From: Flavobacteriaceae bacterium
Lineage (GTDB): Bacteria; Bacteroidota; Bacteroidia; Flavobacteriales; Flavobacteriaceae
NCBI GenBank assembly: GCA_018402135.1
Contig: JAGYJF010000005.1
Span: forward strand, 248,001-312,000
Direction of reading: 5' to 3'
DNA: 64,000 nt
In this document: piece after piece, positions 53,465 to 63,400 of the stretch
How the letters are laid out: every line of letters begins with the position of its first letter
Position numbering within the stretch: position 1 is the first letter of the stretch
Position numbers and translations under genes: made by a program
The notes under the pieces: model-generated
What the model was told of the DNA's origin: nothing
Database searches by the model: none
Seen by the model: only the letters and a program-made list of their open reading frames with translations

Positions 53465-54166
53465 TTACAAATGTAAGCCGCACTCTGTTTTTGGATGGTT
53501 GTTCCACCTGCCATTTCTATCATCACCCGGAACAGTGCAGTGCTTGCAGCCTATAGAGTTATAGCCTTTGGCTACCAGCGGATGAAATGGTAAATTATGT
53601 TCCTCAATATAAGAATCTCGGGTTTCTTTACTAATATCAAGCAGTGGATAAAATTTTAAAATACCGTTGCGTTCTTCAAATATATCGAGTGTTGCTCTGT
53701 GGTCACTTTGCCATTTCATTAGACCAGACATCCAGACTTTGTAGTTTTTCTTTATACCATCTAAAGGCTTTACCTTATTAATGGAACAGCAAAAATCCGG
53801 ATTTTTTAACCAAGTTTGGTCTTTTGTAGTAAAGTCGTGTTCTTCTTTCAAAGCACTAACAGACTTTATATTTAATCCATATTGAACACTTAATTGTTCT
53901 TTATAGGCCAAAGTATCGGTGAAGTGGTATCCTGTATCAATAAAAAAAACAGTTTGGCTTGGGTTGACATCAGAAACTAACTTTAATAGAAAGGCCGAAG
54001 TAGCCGCAAAGGAACTTGTGAGCATGACGTCATGTTGATTGAAATCTTTGTAAAGTTCGTTGATGCGTTCAGTGGCGGTCAATTTTCTGTATTTATCGTT
54101 TAAAGCGTTAATCTCTTTTGATGAAAGTACATTTTGATCCTGTAAATTTCTTTTAGTTTCAAGCAT
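53465..54166 (-). CDS. cysH: Phosphoadenosine/adenosine phosphosulfate reductase (4Fe-4S type)
   Basis: A 233-residue enzyme of assimilatory sulfate reduction that makes sulfite from APS or PAPS. The two Cys pairs that bind a [4Fe-4S] cluster are Cys126-Cys127 (DFCCSIN) and Cys207-Cys210 (CKHC), and the catalytic Cys229 is in KTECGLHL. Fe-S type enzymes usually use APS. VMLTSSFAATSAF and FIDTGYHF form the nucleotide site. Unlike many flavobacterial loci it has no cysD/cysN neighbour; DUF1456 lies upstream. A perfect inverted repeat precedes the start. Confidence 0.95.
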   Translation of the reverse strand: MLETKRNLQDQNVLSSKEINALNDKYRKLTATERINELYKDFNQHDVMLTSSFAATSAFLLKLVSDVNPSQTVFFIDTGYHFTDTLAYKEQLSVQYGLNIKSVSALKEEHDFTTKDQTWLKNPDFCCSINKVKPLDGIKKNYKVWMSGLMKWQSDHRATLDIFEERNGILKFYPLLDISKETRDSYIEEHNLPFHPLVAKGYNSIGCKHCTVPGDDRNGRWNNHPKTECGLHL

Positions 54167-54173
54167 AAAGGTT

Positions 54174-54187
54174 CCTTATAAATAAGG
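54174..54187. promoter_or_regulatory. Inverted repeat just upstream of cysH
   Basis: CCTTAT-AA-ATAAGG, 6-bp arms around AA, lies 7 nt ahead of the cysH ATG. Position suits an operator or translational control; the binding factor is unknown. Confidence 0.35.
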
Positions 54188-54259
54188 CAATTTAAAAATG
54201 TTTATTAAATAAATGAAGTGACCACTAATTTTTATGAATGTGATAAAATTTACTTTAAT

Positions 54260-54490
54260 TTATTCTTTTTTCGGCATCGGACCGCGTAAATGTATGATTA
54301 ATCCATTAAGAAAATTTCGCAGAACTTGATCGCCACATTCCATATATTTCGGGTGGTCTTCGTTTCTGAAAAAAGCACCAAGTTCACTTTTGGAAATTCT
54401 GAAATCTACCAATTCTAAAATTTTCACGATTTCATCATCGCGTAACTTTAAGGCTACTCTTAGTTTTTTGAAAATATCGTTATTCGTCAT
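54260..54490 (-). CDS. DUF1456 family protein (YehS-like)
   Basis: A 76-residue protein beginning MTNNDIFKKLRVALKLRDD, and containing FFRNEDHPKYMECGDQVLRNFLNGL, one unit of the DUF1456/YehS family. E. coli YehS has two such units, so this is a single-unit form. It is probably cytoplasmic, function unknown. It lies between the esterase and cysH on the same strand (94 nt from cysH), without evident promoter between. Confidence 0.85.
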   Translation of the reverse strand: MTNNDIFKKLRVALKLRDDEIVKILELVDFRISKSELGAFFRNEDHPKYMECGDQVLRNFLNGLIIHLRGPMPKKE

Positions 54491-54527
54491 GGTTAGTTAG
54501 TTCGTTATAATTAAATGTTGTTTTAGT

Positions 54528-55343
54528 TTATTTAGTAAGCCATAAATAGGCTTTTAAAAATTCATTGTGCCAAAAGGCTTCATTGTGTTTACCTCCAACT
54601 ACAATTTTATTTTGAATTTGGGTTTCGTTCATTCCTTTGTTTAGCAGCAAATCTACTATTTTTTGTTGATCAGAAACAGCAGTTTCGCTTTCTTCTGTTC
54701 CTACTACAAAGTAAAATCTATGAGTTTTAGGAATTTCGACAGTTTGCGTAAATCGGTAAATGTCTTGAGTAAACCAAAATGATGGAGAAAAAACGGCTGT
54801 ATTTGCAAATACCTCAGGATATTTTAAGGCTGCATAAAATGATAGTAAACCATCTAATGAGGATCCCATAATACTAGTATGTTCAGGAGTACTAAGGGTT
54901 CTGTAATTTTTATCAATATACGGTTTTAACGTATTCACTATAAATTGAAGATAGAAATCGCCTTTGCCACCGCCATATTTTTTATGTGGAAATGGGGTTA
55001 ATTCATCAAGTCGTTTTTCGTTGCCATGTTCAATACCTACAATTATTGTTTTTTGTGCAGATATACTATCTAATATTTCATCAATACCCCATTCACCAGC
55101 GAACGAAGTTTTGTGGTCGAATAAGTTTTGCGCATCGTGCATATAGATCACTTTATAAGCGTTTCTAGAATCTTGATAATTTTCAGGTTTATATACCCAG
55201 ATTTGCTTATCGCTTTCTAGTTGAGGCGCTTCGATGGTAAATTTTTCAACTTGCTGTGAAGCAGTGCTTTGCGAATAGGAATTTCGGCTTACAACGCTGA
55301 TTAAAAGTAAGAAAATATTGCAAAAAACGCTTGTTTTTATCAT
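54528..55343 (-). CDS. Secreted alpha/beta hydrolase (esterase D/Fes-like)
   Basis: A 271-residue protein with a signal peptide (ending near NSYSQS) and an alpha/beta-hydrolase of the putative esterase family: KVIYMHDAQNLFD (oxyanion/HG-like), TSIMGSSLDGLLSFYAALKYP with the nucleophile Ser, and VVGGKHNEAFWHNEF with catalytic His. The G-x-S-x-x-G box reads GSSLDG, Asp for the usual Gly. The family includes esterases and enterobactin hydrolase; substrate not determined. Likely periplasmic. Confidence 0.86.
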   Translation of the reverse strand: MIKTSVFCNIFLLLISVVSRNSYSQSTASQQVEKFTIEAPQLESDKQIWVYKPENYQDSRNAYKVIYMHDAQNLFDHKTSFAGEWGIDEILDSISAQKTIIVGIEHGNEKRLDELTPFPHKKYGGGKGDFYLQFIVNTLKPYIDKNYRTLSTPEHTSIMGSSLDGLLSFYAALKYPEVFANTAVFSPSFWFTQDIYRFTQTVEIPKTHRFYFVVGTEESETAVSDQQKIVDLLLNKGMNETQIQNKIVVGGKHNEAFWHNEFLKAYLWLTK

Positions 55344-55473
55344 TATTCCTGAGATGAAAGTTTAAATAAATCGACTAAATACTTAAAAGTTTTCGACAAG
55401 TTACAATTATTCAACGACAACAATTTATTCATTCTAGCTAATTTAGTAACCATAAATATTGATTCCCTCAGGT

Positions 55474-55875
55474 ATGATAAATCGCGTAGAAAAATTGAGT
55501 TTGCTGTCCGAGATGATCGCATTCGCAAGATTAGATGAATCCATAAAATCTATTGAGTATAGATTTCTTTTAGGCGTTGCAAAGCAGCTCGAAGTTTCGC
55601 AAGAAGATTTTGACTATTTGTTTGAACATCCAGTTACGTATGTTCACTTAAAATCCCATAGCGAACGTATTGTACAGTTTCATAGGTTAGTCTTATTAAT
55701 GAATTTAAATAAGGAAATTACACCAAAGGAATTGGTAAAACTACATAACTTCGGGTTGCGGATGGGATTAAGTCACGAGTCTATAAACAGAGTTTTAGAC
55801 CTGATGGAAAGTTTTCCTAATAAAATTGTTCCTGCAGATTTTTTGATTGATATTTTTAAGTTACAATATAATTAG
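55474..55875 (+). CDS. Small all-helical protein of unknown function (TerB-like?)
   Basis: A 133-residue protein predicted all-alpha with basic and acidic residues alternating (FARLDESIKSIEYRFLLGVA, LVLLMNLNKEITPKELVKL, MGLSHESINRVLDLMESF). It resembles TerB-like helical proteins but no metal ligands are clear. I start at ATG 55474, as an upstream in-frame TTG would add five residues only. It is convergent with uvrB (20 nt) and divergent from the esterase. In some databases it is mislabelled as an excinuclease subunit from its neighbour. Confidence 0.7.
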   Translation: MINRVEKLSLLSEMIAFARLDESIKSIEYRFLLGVAKQLEVSQEDFDYLFEHPVTYVHLKSHSERIVQFHRLVLLMNLNKEITPKELVKLHNFGLRMGLSHESINRVLDLMESFPNKIVPADFLIDIFKLQYN

Positions 55876-55895
55876 GGTTTTTTTAAATTTTTCAG

Positions 55896-57902
55896 TTATG
55901 CAATATTGAGCTTTTCAAGCTTTTCTTGATAGGCAATAATTTCATCTCTAAAACGTGCAGCTTCCATAAAATCGAGCGCTTTTGCTGCTTGTTCCATTTG
56001 TTTGCGTCTATCTCTAATGGCTTTTTCTAATTCGCTTTTAGTAAGGTATTTAGATTCCGGTTCGGCTGCTTTACTAGCTTCTTGCTGGTAATAATAGGTA
56101 CTTACCGAATTTCTAGCCAAGGCACTGTCTAAACTTTTATTAAGTGCTGTTGGCGTAATATTATTGGCAATATTGTAAGCAATTTGTTTGTCTCGTCGGT
56201 AGTTGGTTTCGTCCATAGTCTTCTGCATGCTATTGGTTATTTTGTCTGCATACATAATGGCTCTTCCATTTAGGTGGCGTGCCGCACGTCCCACGGTCTG
56301 GGTTAATGAACGGTTAGATCTTAAAAATCCTTCTTTATCAGCATCAAGAATAGCTACCAATGAAACTTCTGGCAAATCCAAACCTTCACGAAGTAAATTA
56401 ACGCCAACCAGCACATCAAATACACCTTTTCGGAGGTCTTGCATTATTTCAACACGTTCTAAGGTATCAACATCGCTATGAATATAGCGACATCTTATGG
56501 CGACTCGTGTAAGATATTTCACCAATTCCTCAGCCATTCTTTTGGTGAGTGTCGTTACAAGCGTTCGTTCGTCTTTTTCAACGCGTTGTTGAATTTCCTC
56601 AATTAAATCATCAATTTGATTAAGGCTAGGACGCACCTCTATCACTGGATCTAAAAGCCCTGTGGGTCGAATTACTTGTTCTACAAAAACGCCATCCGTT
56701 TTTTGTAACTCGTAATCTGCTGGTGTTGCACTTACATAAATAACTTGATTTTGAAGGGCCTCAAACTCTTCAAATTTCAGAGGTCTGTTATCCATTGCGG
56801 CTGGCAATCTGAAACCATATTCAACGAGGTTTTCTTTTCTACTTCGGTCGCCTCCGTACATTGCGTGAACTTGCGAAATGGTAACATGGCTTTCGTCTAC
56901 CACCATTAAATAATCTTCTGGAAAATAATCTAAAAGACAGAATGGACGTGTTCCAGGTGACCGGCCGTCCAGATAACGTGAATAGTTTTCTATGCCAGAG
57001 CAATAGCCTAATTCCCTAATCATCTCTAAATCAAATTCGGTACGCTCTTTAAGCCGCTTGGCCTCAAGATGCTTCCCGATTTCTTTAAAATAATCATGCT
57101 GCTTTACTAAATCATCCTGAATTTCAATAATTGCATTTTGCAACACATCGGGTGAGGTCACAAACATGTTGGCTGGATAGATATTCAACCTATCATATGA
57201 TTCAATGATTTCATTGGTTTGCACATCAAAGGCTTCAATTTCTTCAATTTCATCGCCAAAAAAATGTATTCTGAATGCATTATCGGCATAACCAGGAAAC
57301 ACATCAACAGTGTCACCTTTTATTCTGAAATTACCGTTGTTGAATTGAGCTTCAGTCCGCGAGTATAAACTTTGAACCAAACGGTGTAATAATTTAGTTC
57401 TCGAAATAACTTGATCACGCTCTAAAGTGATAACGTTTTTTTGAAATTCCACAGGATTTCCAATGCCGTATAAACAAGATACAGAAGCTATAACAATAAC
57501 ATCTCTTCTTCCTGAAAGTAGGGATGATGTGGTGCTAAGTCTTAATTTTTCGATTTCTTCATTGATGGATAAATCTTTTTCAATGTAAACTCCAGAAGTT
57601 GGTATATAGGCTTCGGGTTGGTAATAATCGTAATAAGAAACGAAATATTCTACGGCATTTTCAGGAAAAAATTGTTTAAACTCCGAATACAACTGCGCGG
57701 CCAAGGTTTTATTATGTGCCAAAACCAAGGTTGGACGTTGTACCTTTTCAATAACATTGGCAACCGTAAAAGTTTTTCCAGAACCAGTAACGCCCAGTAG
57801 AGTTTGATAGCGTTCGCCACCAGCGATAGCTTGAGCTAATTTGTTGATTGCTTGTGGTTGATCGCCTGTTGGGCTAAATTCTGATTTAATTTTAAATCGC
57901 AT
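55896..57902 (-). CDS. uvrB: Excinuclease ABC subunit B
   Basis: A 668-residue UvrB, central to nucleotide excision repair with UvrA and UvrC. Walker A GVTGSGKTFTV (about 39-48), beta-hairpin YYDYYQPEAYIPTSGVYIEK (about 90-110), helicase motifs VSYYDY and DESHV (about 337), TVGRAARHLNG near 540, and C-terminal UVR domain (about 625-665, QMEQAAKALDFMEAARFRDE). Length is standard. Isolated from uvrA and uvrC. Confidence 0.98.
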   Translation of the reverse strand: MRFKIKSEFSPTGDQPQAINKLAQAIAGGERYQTLLGVTGSGKTFTVANVIEKVQRPTLVLAHNKTLAAQLYSEFKQFFPENAVEYFVSYYDYYQPEAYIPTSGVYIEKDLSINEEIEKLRLSTTSSLLSGRRDVIVIASVSCLYGIGNPVEFQKNVITLERDQVISRTKLLHRLVQSLYSRTEAQFNNGNFRIKGDTVDVFPGYADNAFRIHFFGDEIEEIEAFDVQTNEIIESYDRLNIYPANMFVTSPDVLQNAIIEIQDDLVKQHDYFKEIGKHLEAKRLKERTEFDLEMIRELGYCSGIENYSRYLDGRSPGTRPFCLLDYFPEDYLMVVDESHVTISQVHAMYGGDRSRKENLVEYGFRLPAAMDNRPLKFEEFEALQNQVIYVSATPADYELQKTDGVFVEQVIRPTGLLDPVIEVRPSLNQIDDLIEEIQQRVEKDERTLVTTLTKRMAEELVKYLTRVAIRCRYIHSDVDTLERVEIMQDLRKGVFDVLVGVNLLREGLDLPEVSLVAILDADKEGFLRSNRSLTQTVGRAARHLNGRAIMYADKITNSMQKTMDETNYRRDKQIAYNIANNITPTALNKSLDSALARNSVSTYYYQQEASKAAEPESKYLTKSELEKAIRDRRKQMEQAAKALDFMEAARFRDEIIAYQEKLEKLNIA

Positions 57903-57975
57903 GTTATCTTTATTCGGTTTTCATACTTTAAAATAGTCAGTATAAAAATATAACGTGTTATTTCTTGAAACCTTA

Positions 57976-60306
57976 TTATCTTTTTAAAGTAAAATGGCCA
58001 CGATAGGTCGTACCATCTGTTAGTGTTGCCAAATACCAATAATCGTTGGTAGCCATAGGCTTTCCGTTTAGGCTGCCATCCCATGTATTATTGATGTCTG
58101 TCATTTGCTTGATTAATTTACCATAACGATCAAATATTTTAATATCTATACCTGTATTAAATTCTGAATCCACGCCAAATACCTGCCAGAAATCATTGAA
58201 ACCATCGTTGTTTGGTGTGAAAAATTTAGGAAAACCCAAAACCGAAAATCGTTGTTCAACAATACCACAACCATTTTTATCGCGAACAAAAACATCATGA
58301 AATCCTGGGTTTACATTGGTAAAAACATTACTGTCCTGATAAAATCCATTGTTGCTATCTAAAGCAAATTCATAATCTCCATCGCCTGAAATCTCTATGG
58401 TAACTGTATTGTTAGCTGTTGCTTGAGAAATATTAATACTGTCTATGGATGCGACATCGGAAGGCATCACAATAATAGTTCTAGAATTGCTACAGCCATC
58501 AGTACTGGTAACCATAACGGTGTATGTTCCAACAGCGTTGATATTATTGAAGGTGGTAGTAACATCGGTAAGTGTGCCATTAAAAGACCATTCGTAATAA
58601 TAATTATTTGGAATGTCGTTAACCACACCACCAAAAAGTGTAATGGTTTCTGGGAATGAATTCAAGCAATATATTAAAGTCTCATCATTGGCAAGTTGCG
58701 GTGTTGGCAACACTCTTAAATTTAAACTTGAAACACTATAACACTCATTATTTGAACGAATGTTGACATAAATAGTTTGATTGTATGCTTCAATATTTTG
58801 ATAATTTAAAGCAATGGCATTCCTTCTAGTTTGTGCATCAATGGCCGTTTCATGAAAAGTTAAAATGGCCTCATCGGGAATTTGATTTGAGATTAAGTTT
58901 CTCACGCTGGTAAGATTGAAGGTAGTGAAACCTTCCAGGTTATCACTATCGCAAGCGGTTAACTCTGGAATGGTTACAGTATTATTATTGATTTGAAGTT
59001 GTACTTGTGCAATATTGAAACAACCAGATTGACTGAATACTCTTGCAAACACATTTTGAAAGGGACTTGTGTTTTCAAATTCAAATGGATTGTTTATTGG
59101 GTTGGTGTTTTGCATTGCTTCATTTTCGCTGAGAAAGAAATCGGAAATCACCAAGTTTGGATTGTCATTTGTAATGATGGTTTGAGCATTGAATAAATTG
59201 TAAATAGTTATTCCGTCTTGGTCAAAATCGCATTCGGTTAATACTGTATCAAATACTTCAGGAATAGCATCGTATTCAACAACTATTTCACCAAAAGATT
59301 CACAATTATTATCCAATAAAATTTCAACAGTATAAGTTCCTGATTCGGCTACGCTTAATATAGAGCTAGTTTCGCCAGACAATAAAACATCATTTCTAAA
59401 CCATTGGTATTGGTTATTTCCCGGTTCGGAAGCGTCAACTAATAAAGTATTGTCACCGCATAAAGCATTTCCAGTAGACAACAATCTATTCGGCCCTAAA
59501 TCGGTTGATAATTGAAAACTTCCTGCTTCAAAAAATACAGCAGAATCGTATCTGTAATTAATGTGATCTGCAATTACCAATTTAACTCTATAAGTTTCAT
59601 TTGGTATAATATCGGCCGTAGCTGTGAGCACTTTTGTTTGTCCATTAAGATTGATAGGGGAAACGGAGCTGTTAAATCGGTCAAAATAAAATTCGTTTTG
59701 TGCTGGGCAACCTCCAGGAATTTCAGGAAGCACTGTAGTTACTTTTATCGGAATTTCGGTATCTGGCACCACTGCAATATTGGTGAAAAGTTGGTCGTTG
59801 ATTGGGCGAATTAAAAAAGCAAACAAATCCGAAAAAATACAAGTATTGGGGTTGTTTTCCTGATACTCTTCCGAAGCAAATAAATACCTAAAGCTAATTT
59901 GGGAAGCCACTGCTGAAAACTCAAATTCAATAATAGTAGCATTATGAGTATTGTCTAATCCCAGATAAAACTCTAGCTCGTCATCACCAACCCAGCCAGA
60001 TGCATCGTCGTCACTTAAAGACGTGTTTGGTCCAGGAACATTCGATAATCGTCCAGTTGAAAGTACCACGCCACGGTCAAAAGGAAAATCAGAGCCATTA
60101 CCTTCAAAATAGCCAAAGCTCGTATCACCATCAGAAAAATTGCCGCCAATAACATTTACAACCTGTACATCGGTTATGCAATTGCTGTCAATTAAAATAT
60201 CCTCAATCAGTTGCTGTGGTGTATATGTCTGACTTTCAACAGATATGTTTTGGCTCCAACCAAGTATGGAAATCCAACAAAAAAAATAGTAAAGAATTTG
60301 CTTCAT
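57976..60306 (-). CDS. Secreted choice-of-anchor L protein with type B T9SS sorting domain
   Basis: A 776-residue protein. Signal peptide (MKQILYYFFCWISILGWSQ), choice-of-anchor L domain (about 25-250, with NVIGGNFSDGDTSFGYFEG and DRGVVLSTG), Ig/PKD-like segments, two copies of the ~90-residue repeat described for the next gene (CDFDQDGIT and CDSDNLEGF), and a C-terminal gliding-associated/type B T9SS sorting domain (FFTPNNDGFNDFWQ, IFDRYGKLIKQM, GTTYRGHFTLKR). Start set at the ATG with a clean signal peptide, 13 codons inside the open frame, after a good -7 element. It should be secreted and cell-surface anchored. Confidence 0.9.
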   Translation of the reverse strand: MKQILYYFFCWISILGWSQNISVESQTYTPQQLIEDILIDSNCITDVQVVNVIGGNFSDGDTSFGYFEGNGSDFPFDRGVVLSTGRLSNVPGPNTSLSDDDASGWVGDDELEFYLGLDNTHNATIIEFEFSAVASQISFRYLFASEEYQENNPNTCIFSDLFAFLIRPINDQLFTNIAVVPDTEIPIKVTTVLPEIPGGCPAQNEFYFDRFNSSVSPINLNGQTKVLTATADIIPNETYRVKLVIADHINYRYDSAVFFEAGSFQLSTDLGPNRLLSTGNALCGDNTLLVDASEPGNNQYQWFRNDVLLSGETSSILSVAESGTYTVEILLDNNCESFGEIVVEYDAIPEVFDTVLTECDFDQDGITIYNLFNAQTIITNDNPNLVISDFFLSENEAMQNTNPINNPFEFENTSPFQNVFARVFSQSGCFNIAQVQLQINNNTVTIPELTACDSDNLEGFTTFNLTSVRNLISNQIPDEAILTFHETAIDAQTRRNAIALNYQNIEAYNQTIYVNIRSNNECYSVSSLNLRVLPTPQLANDETLIYCLNSFPETITLFGGVVNDIPNNYYYEWSFNGTLTDVTTTFNNINAVGTYTVMVTSTDGCSNSRTIIVMPSDVASIDSINISQATANNTVTIEISGDGDYEFALDSNNGFYQDSNVFTNVNPGFHDVFVRDKNGCGIVEQRFSVLGFPKFFTPNNDGFNDFWQVFGVDSEFNTGIDIKIFDRYGKLIKQMTDINNTWDGSLNGKPMATNDYWYLATLTDGTTYRGHFTLKR

Positions 60307-60327
60307 GTCGTAACCTAAACCCAACTG

Positions 60328-60335
60328 CAAAGATA
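60328..60335 (-). promoter_or_regulatory. -7 promoter element for choice-of-anchor L gene
   Basis: On the minus strand TATCTTTG followed by C, exact match to TAnnTTTG, 21 nt before the start codon. Confidence 0.55.
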
Positions 60336-60402
60336 CGATTAGCAAGTTATTTGAAAGCTGAAATAAATGTTAAAGACGGAAACAGAAATTACGCAGATGA
60401 TT

Positions 60403-63400
60403 TTATCGCTTTAACGCAAAATGCCCTTTCACCTGAAATTGAATATTGCCTCTTACAACATCTGCCACAAACCAATAATCGTTCGTTGGCATACGCTGCC
60501 CATTATAATTGCCATCCCAGCCAGAAGAACTAGAATTTAGCGTTTTCAAGAGTTTGCCGTAACGATCAAAAATATTTACGACGGTGCCAGGTAAGGTTTC
60601 AACGCCTGATATATGCCAAGTGTCAAAATATCCGTCGTTATTCGGAGTAAAGAATTTTGGAGCATCAATAACCACAACTTCACGGTCAACTTGAGAACAA
60701 CCATTTAAATCGATAATGGTGATGGTATGATAACCTAGAGTAACATTTTCAAAAACATTAGATTCTTGCGGTGCTCCATTATCTAAAGCGTAGGCGTAAT
60801 TGCCAATACCTGTTACGGTTATTGTAATATTGTTTGGATCGGAAAAGTCAATAATTTCAACAACTTCAATGTTCGCTGGTTGAGATTCTATAACGTTGAA
60901 TACAACTGTGGTTTCGCAACCAAAAATACTAGTTACAGTTACAGCGTAGTCGCCAATTTCAGTAATATCAATTTCGGATGTTGTTTCATCTGTTGACCAA
61001 ATATAACTATCATCTGGATTATTGGTATTTGCGCTTACAGTAACCACGCCAATTTCAAGACATATAACTTGATTAGGAATTTCAACCACAGGTAAAGGGT
61101 TTACAATAATAGTAAACTGTGTAATTTCAAAACAGCCTGTACTGTTGTTTTCAACCCGTGCGAAAACAACATCCATATCTTGTGCTTCAAAATTTATATT
61201 TAAAGGATTATTTGAGTTTTCTGCATCCGTATTATTCAGATAATAAGTGACTATGAAATTATTGGGGTTTTGACTTCCCAAAATGGTCTGAGTTTGTTGT
61301 GACAAATCAAAAAACAAGAAACCGTCAAAATCATCATCGCAAGATTCTAGATCCTCAGGTTGATTGGCAATCGGCAATGGATTGACGTTTAATTCAAACG
61401 GATAGATTATATAACACTGCGTTGTTGAATGTTGAACTCTAGCATAAAGCATATCATTTGCAGTTTGATAAATATAATTGTTTTGGATTGCGTTCATTTG
61501 ATTTTCAGCATCATTAAGCGATGTGAAATACGATATTTCCACGTTATTTGGGTTGCTTACAAGTACTTCATTTATGAGATTTATATTGAATGTTTGATCA
61601 ACATTATCGCAGACATCATAAACTTCAAATGTGTTTATAGCTGGTGGGAGATTAACTTCCAGCTCAATTGGGATTGCTAAATAACAATTTGATATGGTAT
61701 TGGTTACCTTAAAATATACTGTTTGTGGATTGCTTAAATTGGTATAATTTTCAGGGTTTAAAATAGGGTTGAGGTCAGCGTCTAAATCAGCCAAATTTTC
61801 AAAATACGCTGTTTCAATATTATCTTGACGCACATCAAGAATATCGTTGGCAGCATCGGTCAAATCAAACTGCACGATTCCATCATAATCATCATCACAG
61901 CTCACTAAAGGTTCGGCTTGGTTAACCTGAGGTGCTTGAATTACATTGATTGTAAATGTTGTTATCGAAACGCAAATCGTACCATTGTCAATGCGCGCAA
62001 AAACTTGTTGGGGATTTACAGTGTTGCTGAATTGGTTATTTAAAGCATTTAAGTTGTTTAAGGCATCAAATTGATTAAGGTGAAAGGTAATGCCAAGGTT
62101 ATCACTGATACCTTCAGCTATTTCGGAAGCTTTAAGATTTAAATCGAAATTTTCACTGCCATCATTGGTGGCATCGTCGCAAACAAACCAATCTGTTGGT
62201 TCGTTAAATTGTGGATTGGTGCCAACTTCAATCGTAAAATTAGAAGTCCCAAAACAATCGATGTCTGTCAAATTTTCTACGCGAACAAAAATAGTTTGAG
62301 GATTGGAGGTGTTTTGATAGGCAATGGTTTTGTCAATTATATTGGTTCTATTGTCAGCATCGTTTTGATTGATGAAATACAACACCCTTTTTCCAGATTG
62401 ACCATTTAGAATTTCATTGTCCTTTGAATTAAAAAAGAAATCGCCAAATCCATCACTGTTATCTTCGCAAATTTTATAATTACTTATGGTCGTGAATTGC
62501 GGTAAAGTATTTATAATAATTCTGATGGGTTCGGTAGAAAAACATCCTGTAATACTATTTTCAATTCTTGCGAATACAGTAGTTGAGTTGCTTTGAAAAT
62601 TTTCCGGATTGGCAATTGAATTTGAATTGGATTCCGCATCTTGCAAGTTACTGTGAAAGCTTATACTGCGCTCGTTGGTACTGATAACCAATTCGTTTAT
62701 TGTATTATTCAAATTTACGACTGAAATTCCGTCAAAATCATCGTCACAAATTATTATATCTGCTGGCGTATTGGTGATTGGTGCTGGCAATATATTTACG
62801 TTAAATTCATTAATGTCCGCACATCCAGTTTGGTTAAATCTAATTCTCGTATAAAGTGTTTGCGGATTGGATGTATTGGTGTAAAAGTTAGGCAGTTGAT
62901 TCGTGTTATTACTGGCATCTTCCTCAGTTGCAAAGTAAAACACAGTGAAGCCAGTTTGGCCGTTAGTGATGAGCGCATCAAAACTGGATAATTCAATTGA
63001 AGTGAAGCCATCTTGGTCTGTATCACAATAATCTACAGTGCCAACTGAATCAAATTCTATAATGGGCTCTATTACTAATTTTATACTTTCAAATTCGGTA
63101 CATGTAGGGCTGTTTAGTGCTATGAAAATTGTTTGTGGATTTTCGGTTGGGGTAAATGGAATAGTAGTGTCTAAAGGATTTGTCCCGTTATCGCGTTCTT
63201 CCTCAGTTAAATAAAATGTTACGCTAACATCCGGTAAATTGTTAATGATGACATCAGCAATATTGCCAAAACTAAAATTTTCAACGCCATCATTTTCAAG
63301 ATCACATTGTGTGAAATCCCTAATTTCAGTGCCAGTTAACAATAAATTTGAATGAATTTCAAAAGGCACTACTGTTGCACAGCCTGTATCATTGTCTTGA

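Noticed and set aside
60216-60533. 105-codon plus-strand ORF
   Set aside because: It runs antisense through the end of the large repeat gene and the start of the choice-of-anchor gene, without a family match.
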